From the NCBI RefSeq assembly GCF_030528245.1, contig NZ_JAUMZG010000009.1, positions 1 through 42,663 on the forward strand: a DNA stretch of 42,663 bases, written 5' to 3'. Shown here one piece after another: positions 1 through 8,029 of the stretch (position 1 is the first letter of the stretch; each line of letters starts with the position of its first letter). The translations under genes were made by a program, and so were the position numbers. The notes under the pieces are model-generated. The model was not told the DNA's origin. It did no database searches and saw nothing but the letters and a program-made list of their open reading frames with translations. This DNA comes from Campylobacter sp. GTDB lineage: Bacteria > Campylobacterota > Campylobacteria > Campylobacterales > Campylobacteraceae.

Positions 1-72
1 AAGCTCCCCCAAAGGCTTAAATTCCACGCCGTTGGGGCGTGCTGTTTGAGTAAGGGTTTCGATAAAATTCAT
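1..72 (-). CDS. hsdS: Type I restriction specificity subunit HsdS-like, N-terminus only
   Basis: Only the first 24 codons lie in the window; the gene continues past base 1. The translation ends in PNGVEFKPLGEL, which resembles the opening of the first target-recognition domain of HsdS subunits (typically PNGVEFKKLGE followed by variable sequence). HsdS would give a type I R-M complex its DNA specificity. The start is supported by AAGGA seven bases before the ATG, and the ATG lies 3 bp after the stop of the glutathionylspermidine synthase-like gene, so the two are probably co-transcribed. From memory C. jejuni has a hydroxyacid dehydrogenase (Cj0373) here, so this would be a species-specific insertion. 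The identification rests on about a dozen residues and could be wrong. Confidence 0.55.
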   Translation of the reverse strand, partial: MNFIETLTQTARPNGVEFKPLGEL

Positions 73-75
73 CGC

Positions 76-1242
76 TTAGTCCTTGATGATATGCCCTACA
101 AATTTAGAGGCGTTATCCATGATCAAGCCGCCCTTTCTAAAGCCTAGCCCACAGCCCTCGTAAGCAAAAAATACCCCCGCTTGATAGGACTCGCTCTCGT
201 GGGAATTTAACGGCGTGTAGCGTTGGTAAATAAAGCCGCCGTTGCCGTAGGGGCCGACATTTTCGCACGCGGTGCGGCCGTCCTTTATGATGCTGACATT
301 AGCACCCTCACGGCCAAAAAGGGGCTTTTTCACATAATCGCCCTCTAAAGGCTCAGAACTCGTCTCTAAAAGTAGGGGATGGTTAGGGTAAAGCTCCCAA
401 AGCACTTTTAAAATGCCCTTTGACTGAAAAAGTAGCGTGTAGGCGGGGTTTAGAATAATCGCCTTTTGATGACGCATAATCTGCGTCAGAAGTAAGGCCA
501 GCTCACCCTCATCGATGGCGATGTCCTCCCACGGGATGAGCTTGAACCAGTATTCGTAATTTTGTCCGTTGTGAAAAATGCCCTCAGGGCTAAATTCTAC
601 CGCATCGGCGTGGGCGAAAGCCGTCTCAAAGCCTGCCTCGTGTGCGATGTGGGCTAAAAGTCGTGTGGTAAGCTCCTCCTCATCACTCCCCGCTACGCTA
701 GAAAAGAGAATTTTCCAGCCCTGATAATGCTCCTCAAAACTCTCGACGCTTTCTTCTAGGGTAATGAGGCGCTTGAAATTATCCAAAAGGCTCTCGTAAA
801 TGCTGTTAAACTGGGCGGCTTCATCGAGGCCGTTTTGCTTGAGAAGAGCCCATTGTAAAATGGCGCTTTCAAAAAGAGAGGTGGGCGTGTCGGCGTTAAA
901 TTCCAAAAGCTTGATAGGCTGTCCGTCAAGGCCGCCTGCAAAATCAAAACGGCCATAAAGATGCCAGTGGACTTCGTTTTCCCAGCTCATTTTGATAGCG
1001 TCTATGAGATTGAAAGGGATGCCAAGCTCGCCGAAGCGGTCGTTGTCGATGACATTTTGCGCGGCGGCGGTGAACATATCATAAAGCTCGTTAGCCGCTT
1101 CGTAGTAGGCGTTAGCCTCGCTTGCTTTCACTTGCACGACTTCGCCCGGGAGGTAGTCGCTGCCGTCTGCATCCGTGTGCCACGAAAAGCCTATGCTCTC
1201 GAGGTAGGATTTTTGCAGGGGGGGTAAATTTAGAAGGGTCAT
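76..1242 (-). CDS. Glutathionylspermidine synthase-like ATP-grasp protein (Cj0372-like)
   Basis: A 388-residue protein of the glutathionylspermidine synthase pre-ATP-grasp family. Visible landmarks are YGRFDF (about 96-101), LEFNADTPTSLFE (about 113-125) and the ATP-grasp segment KKPLFGREGANV near 305-316, with a Gly-rich C-terminus. Family members ligate an amine to a peptide carboxylate using ATP; whether this bacterial homologue makes glutathionylspermidine is unknown, and the substrate cannot be read from sequence. The ATG overlaps the stop of the upstream methyltransferase gene as ATGA, and its Shine-Dalgarno AAGGAG lies inside the last codons of that gene. Base composition is G+C-rich like the core genes, unlike the R-M block upstream. 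It is expected to be cytoplasmic. Confidence 0.85.
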   Translation of the reverse strand: MTLLNLPPLQKSYLESIGFSWHTDADGSDYLPGEVVQVKASEANAYYEAANELYDMFTAAAQNVIDNDRFGELGIPFNLIDAIKMSWENEVHWHLYGRFDFAGGLDGQPIKLLEFNADTPTSLFESAILQWALLKQNGLDEAAQFNSIYESLLDNFKRLITLEESVESFEEHYQGWKILFSSVAGSDEEELTTRLLAHIAHEAGFETAFAHADAVEFSPEGIFHNGQNYEYWFKLIPWEDIAIDEGELALLLTQIMRHQKAIILNPAYTLLFQSKGILKVLWELYPNHPLLLETSSEPLEGDYVKKPLFGREGANVSIIKDGRTACENVGPYGNGGFIYQRYTPLNSHESESYQAGVFFAYEGCGLGFRKGGLIMDNASKFVGHIIKD

Positions 1243-2210
1243 TTTAGCTCCTTTGGTTTATTGTGCGGTTTGTGATTTGAAACATCAAAAAAACTTTTTT
1301 GTTCGATGATTGTTTGGCGCAATTTGATCTTTTGCCCATCGATATCCTTTGGAATTTGTGGTAGCTCAAAATAATTTTTAAGCCCATTCCAATCGCATTC
1401 CCTTAAAGTAATAATTTCATTCAAATGAAAACTCACATAAAAATCGCCAACTTTTGAAATGAATTTTTCTGCTTCAAGCTTTGCTCTTGCTATCTTACAA
1501 TACTCGCTATCTTTTTCAAAGCCTATAAATTTTCTGCCTAATCTTTTGGCGGCTAGAGCGGTTGTGCCTGTGCCTAAAAAGGGATCTAGGATAACATCCC
1601 CCTTTTCGCTACTCATTAAGATAATGCGTTCTAGCAGATGTGGGGGTAGTTGGCAGGGGTGATTATCTCTATTTTTGGCGTGGCGGATTCTATGAATATC
1701 GCTCCACACATCAGAGCAAAGAGGACCAAAGGGGTGTAAAATATTTTTCTTACCCCCATAATCTTTAAATAAAACGCCCCGCCTATCTCTCTTGTGTGGA
1801 TGGCGCACTTCTTTAAAGCGATTTTTTGCTTCCCCTTTAGAATAAAATAAGATTCCATAATGAGCAGGTTGCAAAGTTTTACCCATAGGAGCAGTCATTG
1901 CCTCCCAACTTATCCAATGGCGAAAAATAGCTATTTCATTGAGAAATCCTGCATAAAAAGTAAGCCATTTTGGGATATTGTGCAAAAATATAAAGCCATC
2001 ATCTTTTAGCACACGCACACACTCACTTATCCAAGCTTTACACCACGCTAAATATTCAATTTCTAAAAGCTTATCTTTATGAGAGTTGTATTTTTTCTTT
2101 AAATTAAAAGGAGGGTCAGCAAACACACAATCTATACTTCCACTTGGAATCTTTGCCAATAATTCTAAGCAATCGCCCTGTAAAACTTCATTTATAGGTA
2201 GCATATTCAT
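1239..2210 (-). CDS. DNA methyltransferase, beta-type motif order (DPPF)
   Basis: A 323-residue S-adenosylmethionine-dependent DNA amino-methyltransferase. The catalytic motif IV DPPF is at 32-35 and precedes the SAM-binding motif I, DPFLGTGTT, at about 209-217. This is the permuted order of beta-class N6-adenine/N4-cytosine enzymes. HPCQLP at 184-189 replaces the common HPTQKP. It presumably protects DNA from the endonuclease-like protein encoded just upstream: the stop of that gene overlaps this ATG (CGATGA), and AAAAGG lies eight bases before the start. The gene is AT-rich relative to its flanks, consistent with horizontal acquisition. Its last codons contain the ribosome-binding site of the next gene. 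Target sequence and modified base are unknown. Confidence 0.88.
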   Translation of the reverse strand: MNMLPINEVLQGDCLELLAKIPSGSIDCVFADPPFNLKKKYNSHKDKLLEIEYLAWCKAWISECVRVLKDDGFIFLHNIPKWLTFYAGFLNEIAIFRHWISWEAMTAPMGKTLQPAHYGILFYSKGEAKNRFKEVRHPHKRDRRGVLFKDYGGKKNILHPFGPLCSDVWSDIHRIRHAKNRDNHPCQLPPHLLERIILMSSEKGDVILDPFLGTGTTALAAKRLGRKFIGFEKDSEYCKIARAKLEAEKFISKVGDFYVSFHLNEIITLRECDWNGLKNYFELPQIPKDIDGQKIKLRQTIIEQKSFFDVSNHKPHNKPKELK

Positions 2211-3172
2211 CGTGCTAACCTTTTTTGCAAGAAAATTCTAAAGCGTTCTAATTCATCACTTCTAAAAGTAAAAACTTCATCATAAGCTTCAACCATTCTT
2301 TGTAAATCTTGTTTTCTCACATACCAGCCTATACCATCAACAAAACCCACAAAAATAGCTTGTGGGTAATATTTTTTAATCAGCTTTCCTACGATGATTT
2401 CTGTTTTTGCTTTGTCGCCCTGCCCTGAACTTGTTGTGCTTAAAAATGAAGATTCTATAATGATTTTAGGGTTTTGCTTATTTGGAATAATAAAATCCAT
2501 TGTGCGTTTATTTAGATTCTCATTTTTGCTTAATAGCGGTAAATCGCCATTTTCAAAAGAAATATTAAGCTCATTTAAAATTCCTTTAATGCTAGATTCT
2601 GGATTATTCTGCATTGCACCGCTATAAGAGCCTCTTTGTCTATAACGCACGAGAGTATCAAACATAGCAATAGGTTCAAAATTGATTTTTAAAAAATTAA
2701 GTTTTTGCAATTCAAACAAGGGTAATGTTTTTGCTAAAAATGGATTTGATGAACCTTTGAAAAACAGATTGATTAAGCCTTTTGCAAAAAACTCGTTTTT
2801 TCTAATGAGCGTTTTTATTTTTTTATCACCCCATTCTTTAACATCGTTGTTATTGTCTGTATCATTCCACTCGTGCAAGTATAAAAGCGTTGATAAATCT
2901 TTGTTATTTACAATTCTTGCTATAGTAATAATGCGTTTTAAATTTTCATTTGCTATACCATTTAACACAAGCAGAGATTCTAAGCCAAATTCATTATTTT
3001 GTAAAAATTCTACAAAGACACTTTCAATGCAACCTTTATTTTTCACTTCATTTTGCAAATGCAAAAGCAGAGTTTTTAAAAGATTTATAGTATTTGCTTC
3101 ATAATTCTCTTCAAACTCATTATTTGAGAAATAGAAAGAATTTTTAGTAATTACAATTTCATATTTTTTCAT
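2207..3172 (-). CDS. Putative type II restriction endonuclease, unclassified
   Basis: A 321-residue protein with no transmembrane segments, encoded directly before the DPPF methyltransferase and overlapping its start by 4 bp, the classic arrangement of a type II restriction gene. A plausible nuclease core is D226 (MDFIIP), then E240 in IIIESSF, then STTSSGQGDKAKTE with K254 and K256. This loosely resembles PD-(D/E)XK enzymes, but the canonical (D/E)xK is not clean, because S242 follows E240-S241. An Arg/Ser-rich stretch (RYRQRGSYSGAMQ, 177-189) precedes it. I cannot name the family or target. The function is inferred mainly from neighbourhood. The AT-rich composition matches the other R-M genes. 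Confidence 0.6.
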   Translation of the reverse strand: MKKYEIVITKNSFYFSNNEFEENYEANTINLLKTLLLHLQNEVKNKGCIESVFVEFLQNNEFGLESLLVLNGIANENLKRIITIARIVNNKDLSTLLYLHEWNDTDNNNDVKEWGDKKIKTLIRKNEFFAKGLINLFFKGSSNPFLAKTLPLFELQKLNFLKINFEPIAMFDTLVRYRQRGSYSGAMQNNPESSIKGILNELNISFENGDLPLLSKNENLNKRTMDFIIPNKQNPKIIIESSFLSTTSSGQGDKAKTEIIVGKLIKKYYPQAIFVGFVDGIGWYVRKQDLQRMVEAYDEVFTFRSDELERFRIFLQKRLAR

Positions 3173-3211
3173 TTCTCACTCAATGCTCCTGCTCAATCGT
3201 CCCCATGAGGT

Positions 3212-4017
3212 TTAGAAGTGCTTGTCTTCACCACGCGCTTCAATCCTCTCGACTTCGCGATGAGGCAATCCATCGCTCTTAAATCGCTTAAAATATTCAT
3301 CAATCTCTTCTCGCATCTCAATCCCAACTTCCTCAAATGCTTCTAACAACATAGCATAACTGCCAACTCCACCTAAAAAATCCCAAAATTCATCGGCCAC
3401 TTTTAGCTCAAACTCTAAATCTAGCATCCCTGCCATAGTCCATCTTTCATAAGGTTTTGGTTCATAAGGATTATAAGGGATAGCAATAAGTGTGTGAATC
3501 TCGCTTTGTGGATTTGCGTAGGCATAACTTGCCACCCAAGTTAAAAGTGTGCGTTTGAATTCCTTAAAGCCTCCCTTGTTAGGTTTAGCGGTTTTAATAT
3601 CAATCAAATACACGCTAAAATCTTTTTGCAAAAATAAGTCAATTTTTGTAGGCTTTACCCTGCTTGTTTCTCCACTTTGCGCTACTTCTAAAATTCTAGT
3701 AATTTCGCTCTGTTTGTTTGGTTTAGCATTTGCGCTTTCTAAACTATCCATAATTTCTTGTATCACCTTTTGGGCATTTTTAGTTACAGTATCCCCTGCG
3801 CTTACTTGGCGTTTAATGCTATCAAATTTCGTTAATCCTAGCTCTTCTGCAACAGGCTCAAAAATACTTGTGCCAAAATTTGTATTAAGACTTTGGATAA
3901 AGCTATATAGTGCCATTCTATCCTTGTGTGAAAGGGCATATAGCTACTTTCTGGCTTATAGTTTTCAAATTTATTTCTTAAAGCTTGAATGAGTCTATTT
4001 TTAATGGCTTGTTTCAT
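3212..4017 (-). pseudogene. TdeIII-type type II restriction endonuclease, frameshifted near the N-terminus
   Basis: The catalytic part (reading frame 3212-3916) shows TKID (D93) followed by DIK (106-108) in LIDIKTAKPNKGG, a good PD-(D/E)XK core, and opens with ALYSFIQSLNTNFGTSIFEP, which I associate with TdeIII-family endonucleases. The original start is most likely the ATG at 4017: AAAGGA precedes it, it overlaps the methyltransferase end, and it encodes a family-like N-terminus ending MPFHTR. The two parts are in different frames. Joining MPFHTR to DRMALYSF suggests the usual LLGK-like residues were lost by a short deletion. AAGGA lies just before the internal ATG at 3916, so a product lacking about 34 residues might still be made. 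Activity is doubtful. Confidence 0.7.
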
Positions 4018-5557
4018 TCTTGTCCTTTAAATGAAAAATGCTCTCACTGTAAGCATTTGTATCCTTTTCGCTACGATTTAGCACGGGTCTATCATAGCGT
4101 TTAACAATCTGCATTCCCGCCATTTGGGCAATACTTGGATAGAGATTAAATTTATCATTTGCTACTAAAAACACATTGTAATCTTGCTTTAAAAAGTTTT
4201 TTGCGTTGTTTAAAGCCATTGCGATTGCTTTTGCATAGTTTTCTTTAGCATTCTTGCTTTGCCCTTTTAACTTTGCACCTATTTCTAAAGAATCTTTTCG
4301 TTCTAAGCTAAATAGCTCATAGCTATAAGCGTGCTGTTCGTGATAATCTATTAATCCCACATAAGGCGGAGAGCTAAAGATTCCAGCAATTTTTTGCGAA
4401 TGCAAGAGATTAGCAAAAGTGGGATTTTGCTTTTTTACTTCGTTTATAATATCCACATCACAAGAATTCGCATTAAGACACAGACTAAAACAATCACTTT
4501 TTAACACTTCAAACTCTTTAATTCTTTTTAGCGTATCCTTTGCATAGCTTTTAAACCATTTTAAAGAGCTAAAAAGTGGCTTACAAATCCTGCCGTGCTT
4601 TTTGCAATAATAGCTCTTTAACATAGGCTCTTTTAAAGTAGTCAAATCAGCGTGCGTAGTCGCTCTGCAACTGCGTGCTGTCCGGCTTAAAACAATACTT
4701 AAAATATTTTGCAAGTCTTTGGGAGCTTTTATAATTTCATTTTTCAGTAAAATAAGTTCTTTCTTGATGGATTCTATATACCAAAAATCTAAAAAACTTC
4801 CATTATTTTTAACATTTAAATCAATATTGAATTGCTTAACTAGCTTGTCATAAATGCTTAAAAATTCTCTTTCTTTTATTCCCCCATAAACTTTTTCATC
4901 AATTTCTTTTAGCACCACTTTGCGTTTAAATTCTTTAGGAAAAAACTCTGCATTAAACGCATTTAAACGCTGATTTAAAACCTCTTCAAAAGCCTTTATA
5001 TTGCTATTTTCATAAAAAGATTCTAAAACTTGGATAAGTCTATAGCATTCACTTTCTAAAAGATTACTATCATAACGCCCTAATTTTGCATTAACAAGCA
5101 TAGTATTAAAGCAAGAAATGTCAATCCCAATGCTGTGCATCCCCAATTCACTCGCCACACATAAAGTCGTGCCACTTCCTGCAAAAATATCCAGCACAAT
5201 ATCGCCTTTTTGAAAGCAAGATTCTGTCTTTAGTGTATCAGTATGAGAGTCTAAAAAATACTCCACAAGCTGAGGGATAAATTTGCCTTTGTAGGGGTGG
5301 AGTCTATGGATATGCTTTGTCGTTTCTGCCTCCTTATAATTTGCAAAAGCGAGTGGGTGGCTATGGCTTTCTTGTATGTAAAGCGTATCATAATAGGCCT
5401 TTAGCTCATCTTTGCTAATCAAATTTTCCTTAGGATCACTCGCATGATTTGCTATTTTTCCATAGTTGATAAGATACAAGATGTTAGAATTTGTTACCCT
5501 TTTGTTTAAATACGCACTCGCCCACGCACTCGCTTCTTTGATGCTGAAATTCTCCAT
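4001..5557 (-). CDS. DNA methyltransferase with SPPY motif (probable N4-cytosine)
   Basis: A 518-residue methyltransferase. The N-terminal 60 residues look like a helix-turn-helix or excisionase-type DNA-binding segment (SIKEASAWASAYLNKRV). HPYKGKFIPQLVEYFLD (about 88-104) leads into SAM motif I, DIFAGSGTT (124-132), and the catalytic SPPY lies at 397-400. SPPY with motif I before motif IV is typical of N4-cytosine enzymes. It is the likely partner of the TdeIII-type endonuclease that follows, whose original start overlaps its 3' end by 17 bp. A GTG directly precedes the ATG chosen here. The stop of the UPF0323 gene lies only 3 bp upstream, and I see no good ribosome-binding site, so translation may depend on coupling to that gene. 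Composition is AT-rich. Confidence 0.85.
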   Translation of the reverse strand: MENFSIKEASAWASAYLNKRVTNSNILYLINYGKIANHASDPKENLISKDELKAYYDTLYIQESHSHPLAFANYKEAETTKHIHRLHPYKGKFIPQLVEYFLDSHTDTLKTESCFQKGDIVLDIFAGSGTTLCVASELGMHSIGIDISCFNTMLVNAKLGRYDSNLLESECYRLIQVLESFYENSNIKAFEEVLNQRLNAFNAEFFPKEFKRKVVLKEIDEKVYGGIKEREFLSIYDKLVKQFNIDLNVKNNGSFLDFWYIESIKKELILLKNEIIKAPKDLQNILSIVLSRTARSCRATTHADLTTLKEPMLKSYYCKKHGRICKPLFSSLKWFKSYAKDTLKRIKEFEVLKSDCFSLCLNANSCDVDIINEVKKQNPTFANLLHSQKIAGIFSSPPYVGLIDYHEQHAYSYELFSLERKDSLEIGAKLKGQSKNAKENYAKAIAMALNNAKNFLKQDYNVFLVANDKFNLYPSIAQMAGMQIVKRYDRPVLNRSEKDTNAYSESIFHLKDKNETSH

Positions 5558-5560
5558 CAC

Positions 5561-6181
5561 TCACGAGCCAAAGCTTGATTGCGTCCCGCCAGAGCTTGTC
5601 TTTGCGCCCGAATTTGCACCTGAATTCGAGCCGAAAAAGCCAGACTTCGCTCCGCTAGCACCCCCTGCAGTGCCGCCTTTGTTGAAGCTATTCATACTCC
5701 TTTGATAGGCGCTTTGGTTGGAAAAGGTGCCCCTCTGTTGGTTGGCAAAATTTTGATTGTTGAAAAGCTTTGAGCCTATCCAGCTACCCAAAATCGCCCC
5801 CGCCGCACTCGCTAAAAGCGTCTCACCCAGGCTAAGCCCCCCCGAGCTCACCTGTCCGCCCTCCTTCGTCAAATTTGAAGTGCCGTTGTCGATTTTAGCC
5901 GCCTCATCTTTGATAAGCGCGTCCATTTCCTCCTTAGTCAGCACCCTCTCCGTGCCATCAAGCTGCTGCAAGACCACCCGCGTTTCAGCGCTAGGAAACT
6001 GCTCTTTGATCTTATACTGGCCCGGAGCGGTTTCTTGGATGATGACAAAGGCGCCCTGCTGGGAATTTTGCTGCGCGACATGAGCGCCCTCATCGCTCCC
6101 ACACCCTGCCAAGGTTCCGCCGGCCACAGCGGCCAAACCACTCGCCATACCGATTTTAAGGATTGTTTTGATTTTTCGCAT
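5561..6181 (-). CDS. UPF0323 family lipoprotein (Cj0371-like)
   Basis: The start was set at the ATG at 6181 rather than farther upstream because it gives a clean lipoprotein signal: [11 protein letters not shown], a hydrophobic Ala/Gly stretch, and the lipobox LAGC. The mature protein is about 180 residues, with a [19 protein letters not shown] segment, a Gly/Ala helix with GSWIGSKLF, and a low-complexity Ser/Gly/Asn/Ala tail ending SSFGS. The family has no established biochemical role; the C. jejuni homologue has been linked to flagella and chemotaxis in some work I recall only vaguely. It is a predicted membrane-anchored lipoprotein. Its stop abuts the first R-M gene, which must have been inserted downstream of it. 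Confidence 0.85.
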   Translation of the reverse strand: MRKIKTILKIGMASGLAAVAGGTLAGCGSDEGAHVAQQNSQQGAFVIIQETAPGQYKIKEQFPSAETRVVLQQLDGTERVLTKEEMDALIKDEAAKIDNGTSNLTKEGGQVSSGGLSLGETLLASAAGAILGSWIGSKLFNNQNFANQQRGTFSNQSAYQRSMNSFNKGGTAGGASGAKSGFFGSNSGANSGAKTSSGGTQSSFGS

Positions 6182-6261
6182 CGTCTGCCCCTCGTCAATG
6201 AAATTTGAAAATTTTAACCAAAAATAATCAATCACAAAACAAAACAAAAGATTAATGAAAG

Positions 6262-6292
6262 AAAAACAAACCCCCCGCAAAGGGGGAGTTTT
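6262..6292 (-). terminator. Rho-independent terminator of rpsU
   Basis: On the minus strand, CTCCCCC, a short TTTGC loop and GGGGGG are followed by TTTGTTTTT. The hairpin lies directly after the rpsU stop codon and before the UPF0323 lipoprotein gene. Confidence 0.8.
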
Positions 6293-6294
6293 GG

Positions 6295-6507
6295 CTAGAG
6301 TCTTGATTCGTAGCGTCTGAGCATATAAAGCCTTTTGAGCATCTTTTTGCGCGCTGAAATTTTTTGCTTTTTACGGATTTCAGTCATGGGCTCAAAAAAC
6401 CTTCGCGCTCGCACCTCAGTCACAACCAGATTTCTATCCACTTGCTTTTTAAACCGGCGATACGCCTCGTCAAAAGACTCATTAGGATGCACCTTGATTC
6501 CGGGCAC
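6295..6507 (-). CDS. rpsU: 30S ribosomal protein bS21
   Basis: A 70-residue basic protein beginning [20 protein letters not shown] and ending [13 protein letters not shown], which is bS21 end to end. It sits on the 30S platform near the anti-Shine-Dalgarno region and helps start translation. The start is taken as the GTG at 6507 (read as fMet-PGIKV), because this gives the usual length and is preceded by AAAGGTGGTAAGG. A GTG four codons upstream would add VRV and is poorly placed relative to the AAAGG. A hairpin terminator follows the stop, and a TACAAT -10 element lies about 40 bp upstream. As in C. jejuni (Cj0370) it is divergent from ccoG. Confidence 0.95.
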   Translation of the reverse strand: MPGIKVHPNESFDEAYRRFKKQVDRNLVVTEVRARRFFEPMTEIRKKQKISARKKMLKRLYMLRRYESRL

Positions 6508-6547
6508 GACCCTTACCACCTTTCTGTTTGAATTTTAGGGGGCGAGG

Positions 6548-6553
6548 ATTGTA
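6548..6553 (-). promoter_or_regulatory. Probable -10 element of rpsU
   Basis: Minus-strand TACAAT lies about 40 bp before the rpsU start in a T-rich context, as expected for Campylobacter sigma-70 promoters, which have T-rich upstream sequence instead of a strong -35 box. Confidence 0.5.
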
Positions 6554-6613
6554 AAATTTTGAGGGTTAAAAAAAGCTTATGAAAATTTTAAGATTTGTTT
6601 TTGTTTTTTGCAT

Positions 6614-6619
6614 TACAAT
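6614..6619 (+). promoter_or_regulatory. Probable -10 element of ccoG-cmeR
   Basis: TACAAT in the context GCATTACAATCG, preceded by an almost pure T/G stretch, lies 34 bp before the ccoG ATG. The same ATTACAATCG string occurs upstream of rplM on the minus strand. Confidence 0.5.
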
Positions 6620-6652
6620 CGTGATTAACAAAATATTTACTAGGGGTTTGCG

Positions 6653-8029
6653 ATGCAAGCGCACATGCAGGGGCACATCACGCATTACACGAGAAAAAGG
6701 TATGCCTTCTACTTCATCCTGTCTCTTTTTGCCTTCATTCTTCCCTTCATCAAAATCAACGACAATCACTTCTTCCTCCTGAGCTTTGACCACAAAAAAC
6801 TCCATCTTTTTTTCATCGCTTTCAACACCCAGGAATTTTACCTCCTGCCCTTCGTTTTGATCTTGCTTTTTTTGACCATTTTTTTCATCACCACCCTCGC
6901 GGGTAGAATTTGGTGCGCGTGGAGCTGTCCGCAGACCATTTTTCGCGTGATTTATAGGGATTTCATCCAGACCAAGCTGCTTAAAATTCGCAAAAATATC
7001 CGCAACAAACAAAAAGAATACCCCGGCAATCTTCTCAAAAAAACCCTCGCCGTTTTGCTTTTCTACGCGATCTGTCTCGTGGCTGTGAGTAATTTGCTTT
7101 GGTATTTTGTCCCGCCTGAGGATTTTTTCAGCTACCTTCAAAATCCCGCCGAGCACAAGCTTTTGCTGGGAATTTTACTTTGCGCCTCTTTGTTTTTGTG
7201 CTTTGATATTACTTATTTGGCGGAGAAATTTTGCATCTTCGTCTGTCCTTATGCGCGCATTCAGTCGGTGATGTTTGACAACGATACCATGCAGGTGATT
7301 TACGATGAAAGGCGCGGTGGCGTGATTTATGAGCATCATACCAAGCTCCACAAAAGGCCACCGCAGGGAGAGTGCACGGGCTGTGAGGCCTGTGTGAGCG
7401 TGTGTCCTACGCACATTGATATACGCAAGGGGATGCAGCTTGAGTGTATCAACTGCCTTGAGTGCGCGGATGCTTGCTCCTCAGTGCAGGACAAGCTCGG
7501 TCGTCCCAGTCTTATCAGTTGGAGCAGTTCTGCGGCCGTGCAAAGCGGCGGGAGGGTGCGCTATTTTCGCTTTAGGACCGTGGCCTACTGCGTGGTGCTT
7601 TGCATCGCTTTGGCCGCGCTTTTTGTGATGGGCGCTAGGAAGGAGGGGGTGCTGGTCAATATCAACCGCAGCAGTGAGCTTTACGACCTTAGAAACAAAA
7701 GCGGCGAGCTTGAAATCACCAACGCCTACACTTTTTTAGTGGAAAATACTGACAACGAAGCGCACACTTATTATTTTGAAATTCAAGCGCGGGGCGAAAA
7801 AGACGGGATAAGCATCCTAAGGCCCCGTGCGCCTTTTAGGCTTGAGGCGGGAGCGAAGGCGAAGAAAATTGTCGTTTTGAAGGCAGAAAAGGCGCTGGCA
7901 AACGATCATGAAAAAGACAGCATCATCCCGCTGAGGGTTAAAATTTACGCCCTGGATGATGAGGGCATCGTGGCCCTTAGGAAAAGCATTTTCGTCTATC
8001 CTAGGGCTAGCATTTTGCAAGAAAAATGA
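6653..8029 (+). CDS. ccoG: Cytochrome c oxidase accessory protein CcoG (RdxA-like, polyferredoxin)
   Basis: A 458-residue membrane iron-sulfur protein. Hydrophobic segments near 20-40, 60-85, 135-150, 165-190 and 310-330 surround a GRIWCAWSCPQT motif and a cytoplasmic two-cluster ferredoxin domain (CTGCEACVSVCPT, then CINCLECADAC). The C-terminal part is a periplasmic immunoglobulin-like domain, as in the CcoG/FixG family. CcoG is involved in copper handling during assembly of cbb3 cytochrome oxidase. The length matches the C. jejuni homologue (Cj0369c, as recalled). GGGG lies about eight bases before the ATG. The 3' end overlaps the cmeR start as ATGA, so cmeR is probably co-transcribed and translationally coupled. 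Confidence 0.92.
   Translation: MQAHMQGHITHYTRKRYAFYFILSLFAFILPFIKINDNHFFLLSFDHKKLHLFFIAFNTQEFYLLPFVLILLFLTIFFITTLAGRIWCAWSCPQTIFRVIYRDFIQTKLLKIRKNIRNKQKEYPGNLLKKTLAVLLFYAICLVAVSNLLWYFVPPEDFFSYLQNPAEHKLLLGILLCASLFLCFDITYLAEKFCIFVCPYARIQSVMFDNDTMQVIYDERRGGVIYEHHTKLHKRPPQGECTGCEACVSVCPTHIDIRKGMQLECINCLECADACSSVQDKLGRPSLISWSSSAAVQSGGRVRYFRFRTVAYCVVLCIALAALFVMGARKEGVLVNINRSSELYDLRNKSGELEITNAYTFLVENTDNEAHTYYFEIQARGEKDGISILRPRAPFRLEAGAKAKKIVVLKAEKALANDHEKDSIIPLRVKIYALDDEGIVALRKSIFVYPRASILQEK

Noticed and set aside
1218-1224. Seven-base G/C runs in many genes (gsp-like, UPF0323, cmeC, lspA, ppx, TPR-like gene, por, and 41131-41137)
   Set aside because: All coding ones are in frame and mostly encode Gly-Gly or Pro-Pro; seven is short for Campylobacter phase variation, and such runs are expected in G+C-richer coding DNA.
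6566-7156. Long minus-strand ORF (196 codons) opposite ccoG
   Set aside because: It is antisense to a well-supported gene, its composition is odd, and no family resemblance or ribosome-binding site is seen.
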